DNA of 23,616 bases from contig CALKAR010000238.1 in the NCBI GenBank assembly GCA_937988745.1, forward strand, positions 1 to 23,616, in the 5' to 3' direction. The stretch is from an uncultured Peptococcaceae bacterium. Lineage in GTDB: Bacteria; Bacillota; Limnochordia; Darwinibacteriales; Darwinibacteriaceae. Made by a program: the position numbers and the translations under genes. The notes under the pieces are model-generated. The model saw nothing but the letters and a program-made list of their open reading frames with translations, had not been told where the DNA came from and ran no database searches. Position 1 is the first letter of the stretch. Every line of letters begins with the position of its first letter. Below, piece after piece: positions 21,855-23,616 of this stretch.

Positions 21855-23420
21855 TTACTTACCGAGCGCAGCGCTTTCACCAGCGATGCGTCCGAAAACG
21901 ATGATATCGGTCTGAGCGTTTCCGCCGAGACGGTTACCTGCGTGAATACCACCGGTAACTTCACCAGCAGCGTAGAGACCGGGGATTGGCTCTCCATCGA
22001 CAGAGATAACCCGAGCCAGGGTGTCGATTTCGAGACCACCCATGGTGTGGTGTACCGCTGGCGAACGAGGAGTTGCATAGAAAGGTGCAACTTCTACTTT
22101 GTAGTCACCAAAGTTTGGTTTGCCAAAATCTGGGTCAAACTGGTTGTCTACATAGGAGTTGTATTTCTCGATTTCAGCTACGAAAGTGGCTGGATCGATT
22201 CCAAGCTTTTCAGCCAGTTCTTCGAGGGTATCTGCCTTGATAACATTACCCTTTTCGATCATATCAGAGATGTCTCTGTTACCAACAATCTGAGCATCAG
22301 TAATAATGAAGAAGAGTGCATCTTCTTGTTCGAGAGCAGCTGCAGCCAGTACGTCACGGCCTGCGTATTCGTTTACGAAGCGCTTACCCTGCTTGTTCAC
22401 GAACACCTGGGTTTCGGCACTTCCCCAAACGCCGGAGAACAGGCTGCCATCTACTGGATGGGAGCTGGGCATGAGCTGAATGAAGCCCATTCCGACAAGG
22501 TTTGCACCAATTTCTCTTGCCATCAGGATACCATCGCCAGTGATGTGAGGCGAGTTGGTGGAAGGCATCTCGAGAGGCATCTCTTTCCAGTAAGTGTTGT
22601 ACTCGGCCCTGAGTTCAGGGTTTTCGCCGTAGCCACCTGTTGCCAGAACAACACCGCTCTTAGCCCACAGAGTGATTTCTTCGTTGCCCTTCTCAGCTTT
22701 TACACCTACTACACGGCCATCTTCGGTAATGAGCTCTACACCCCGGGTATTGGTCATAATCTCAACGCCATGCTCTAGAGCAGCTTTGTTGAGGGTCTCG
22801 ATGTAGTTATAGCCGGAGCCGGTTGAGTTTGTTCTAGGCCACAGTGCGCCAAGCACGGTGTGGACATAATCGCCAACGACGAGACCATAGCTCTCGAGCC
22901 ACTCAAGGCCTGCCTCAGCGTTTTCTGCCAAGGTGCGGACGAGTTCATAGTTACCAGTAATGGTATAGCCATTTTGGTCGGTGCGCTTGCCGCCAATGTA
23001 GGTGTGGATCATGTGCAGTTCGACACTGTCGAAAAGGTAATCAGTGTCGCCACTTTCAAGATACTCTCTGATCTGACCCTGCAGGGTGACTAAGGTTGGA
23101 CCAAAGTCCCCGTATTCTGCTGGGTCCTCATCTAAGAGGGCCTTCAGATCAGCCATCAGCGCATCGTTCATCGGCATATTTGCCTGCCGCTTCGGTACAA
23201 CAGCGTTGTAAGCGCCGCCAGCGATAATGGTGTTGCCGCCAAGGAACGGTGCTTTTTCGATCAAAATTACGCTGGCACCAGTTTCAGCTGCAGAAACGGC
23301 TGCTGCAAGGCCAGCACCGCCGCCGCCGACAACTACAACATCCGCTTCGTAAGTCTGGGCGCCGACCAAAGTGCCGAGCATTAATACGAGTGCCAAAGCT
23401 AAGCCTAATACTTTTTTCAA
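21855..23420 (-). CDS. Secreted FAD-dependent reductase, fumarate-reductase/flavocytochrome c-like flavoprotein subunit
   Basis: Flavoprotein of 521 residues, starting at TTG behind GAGGAGG. Residues 1-21 are a signal peptide (no lipobox), so it acts outside the cytoplasmic membrane. The FAD site begins VVVVGGGGAGLAAAVSAAE, and the C-terminal FAD block is AAGEVTGGIHAGNRLGGNAQ. The catalytic arginine region FVNEYAGRD and the HHTMGG segment are kept, so it should reduce an activated double bond. However, the His usual in IQxHPT of fumarate reductases is Met317 (FIQLMPSSHP), suggesting another substrate such as a fumarate analogue. It has no heme or FMN domain of its own; the next gene supplies two FMN domains. 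A Crp-like site lies upstream. Confidence 0.9.
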   Translation of the reverse strand: MKKVLGLALALVLMLGTLVGAQTYEADVVVVGGGGAGLAAAVSAAETGASVILIEKAPFLGGNTIIAGGAYNAVVPKRQANMPMNDALMADLKALLDEDPAEYGDFGPTLVTLQGQIREYLESGDTDYLFDSVELHMIHTYIGGKRTDQNGYTITGNYELVRTLAENAEAGLEWLESYGLVVGDYVHTVLGALWPRTNSTGSGYNYIETLNKAALEHGVEIMTNTRGVELITEDGRVVGVKAEKGNEEITLWAKSGVVLATGGYGENPELRAEYNTYWKEMPLEMPSTNSPHITGDGILMAREIGANLVGMGFIQLMPSSHPVDGSLFSGVWGSAETQVFVNKQGKRFVNEYAGRDVLAAAALEQEDALFFIITDAQIVGNRDISDMIEKGNVIKADTLEELAEKLGIDPATFVAEIEKYNSYVDNQFDPDFGKPNFGDYKVEVAPFYATPRSPAVHHTMGGLEIDTLARVISVDGEPIPGLYAAGEVTGGIHAGNRLGGNAQTDIIVFGRIAGESAALGK

Positions 23421-23443
23421 ACAAAATCCTCCTCAATGTCTGA

Positions 23444-23449
23444 TGTATA
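23444..23449 (-). promoter_or_regulatory. Probable -10 box of the flavoprotein operon
   Basis: TATACA on the - strand (23449-23444) predicts a start near 23437, 17 bases before the TTG codon. There is no good -35 hexamer at the normal distance; a Crp-like site covers that zone. Confidence 0.5.
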
Positions 23450-23468
23450 GAGTAGTGCGATCTGTGAT

Positions 23469-23484
23469 TGTGCTCTCAGTCACA
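23469..23484. promoter_or_regulatory. Crp-like operator upstream of the secreted flavoprotein gene
   Basis: TGTGC-TCTCAG-TCACA (read on + strand) equals TGTGA-CTGAGA-GCACA on the coding strand, 9 of 10 defined bases of TGTGA-N6-TCACA. Its centre is about 39-40 bases upstream of the start predicted from TATACA, close to the class II position. It resembles the site upstream of pflB and may be bound by the same regulator. Confidence 0.6.
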
Positions 23485-23502
23485 TTCACTGACAAAATAA
23501 GT

Positions 23503-23524
23503 GAGTGGAGCCTTGGGCCCACTC
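23503..23524. terminator. Terminator-like hairpin upstream of the flavoprotein operon
   Basis: GAGTGG, a bulged A, GCC, loop TTG, GGC, CCACTC. It is followed by TTCTTCTCT on the + strand and by ACTTATTTTG on the - strand, so it can serve either direction. It probably ends a leftward unit that begins beyond the window. Nothing coding was recognised from 23525 to 23616. Confidence 0.6.
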
Positions 23525-23616
23525 TTCTTCTCTGCGGCCACAGTGAAGATTTTCGTCACGACACCTTATATTCGTGAATCAGTTCGCAATCCCTGTCGTA
23601 AACAAATCAAATTACA

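Noticed and set aside
1..23616. tRNA, rRNA, insertion sequences or phage integration sites
   Set aside because: No cloverleaf, transposase frame, terminal repeats or integrase was seen in the window.

Overview
This 23.6 kb window looks like chromosome from an anaerobic, fermentative member of the Bacillota (Firmicutes). Evidence: strong AGGAGG-type ribosome sites, frequent GTG and TTG starts, a CwlD-type amidase, oxygen-sensitive pyruvate formate-lyase, short U-tailed terminators and no aerobic respiratory genes. Three secreted proteins (sugar-binding protein, FMN-binding protein, secreted flavoprotein) have signal peptidase I-type signals and no lipobox, which hints at a diderm lineage. No tRNA, rRNA, CRISPR array or insertion sequence was seen.

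Region 1 (1-8760, + strand) is a catabolic operon: a LacI-type regulator (5' end off the window), a binding-protein ABC importer (binding protein, two permeases, MalK-like ATPase), a GH125-like six-hairpin glycosidase, and a GH13_18 phosphorylase very like E. coli YcjM (glucosylglycerate phosphorylase). I infer uptake and breakdown of a glucosylglycerate-type compatible solute, possibly mannosylglucosylglycerate. A strong bidirectional terminator closes the region.

Region 2 (8764-12700, - strand) is the pyruvate formate-lyase operon. pflB is followed by a striking 500-residue gene in which a complete PFL-activating radical SAM enzyme is fused to a complete Crp/Fnr-type regulator. Its recognition helix has the CRP-like RETxxR pattern. 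A TGTGA-N6-TCACT palindrome sits at about -41.5 of the pflB promoter, and a similar site lies upstream of the secreted flavoprotein at the far end of the window. This suggests an activase-regulator that controls its own substrate enzyme and a second electron sink. It is the best candidate here for an undescribed system.

Region 3 (12760-13400, - strand) is a DUF3796-like membrane protein plus Xre regulator pair, behind a promoter covered by two tandem operators 21 bp apart. Region 4 (13586-15228, + strand) is a PD-(D/E)XK nuclease-like gene coupled to a HAD phosphatase.

Region 5 (about 15240-18700) looks decayed: a frameshifted secreted-protein gene, a small His-rich secreted protein, a C-terminal stub of a sugar O-acetyltransferase, cwlD, and a chimeric gene joining half a response regulator to a histidine kinase that has lost its first membrane segment.

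Region 6 (18747-20762) is a divergent LysR/YeiH-family transporter pair with a likely shared operator. Region 7 (20821-23500, - strand) encodes a secreted fumarate-reductase-like flavoprotein, a double FMN-binding domain protein and a NusG-domain-II protein, which together look like an extracytosolic flavin electron-transfer module.
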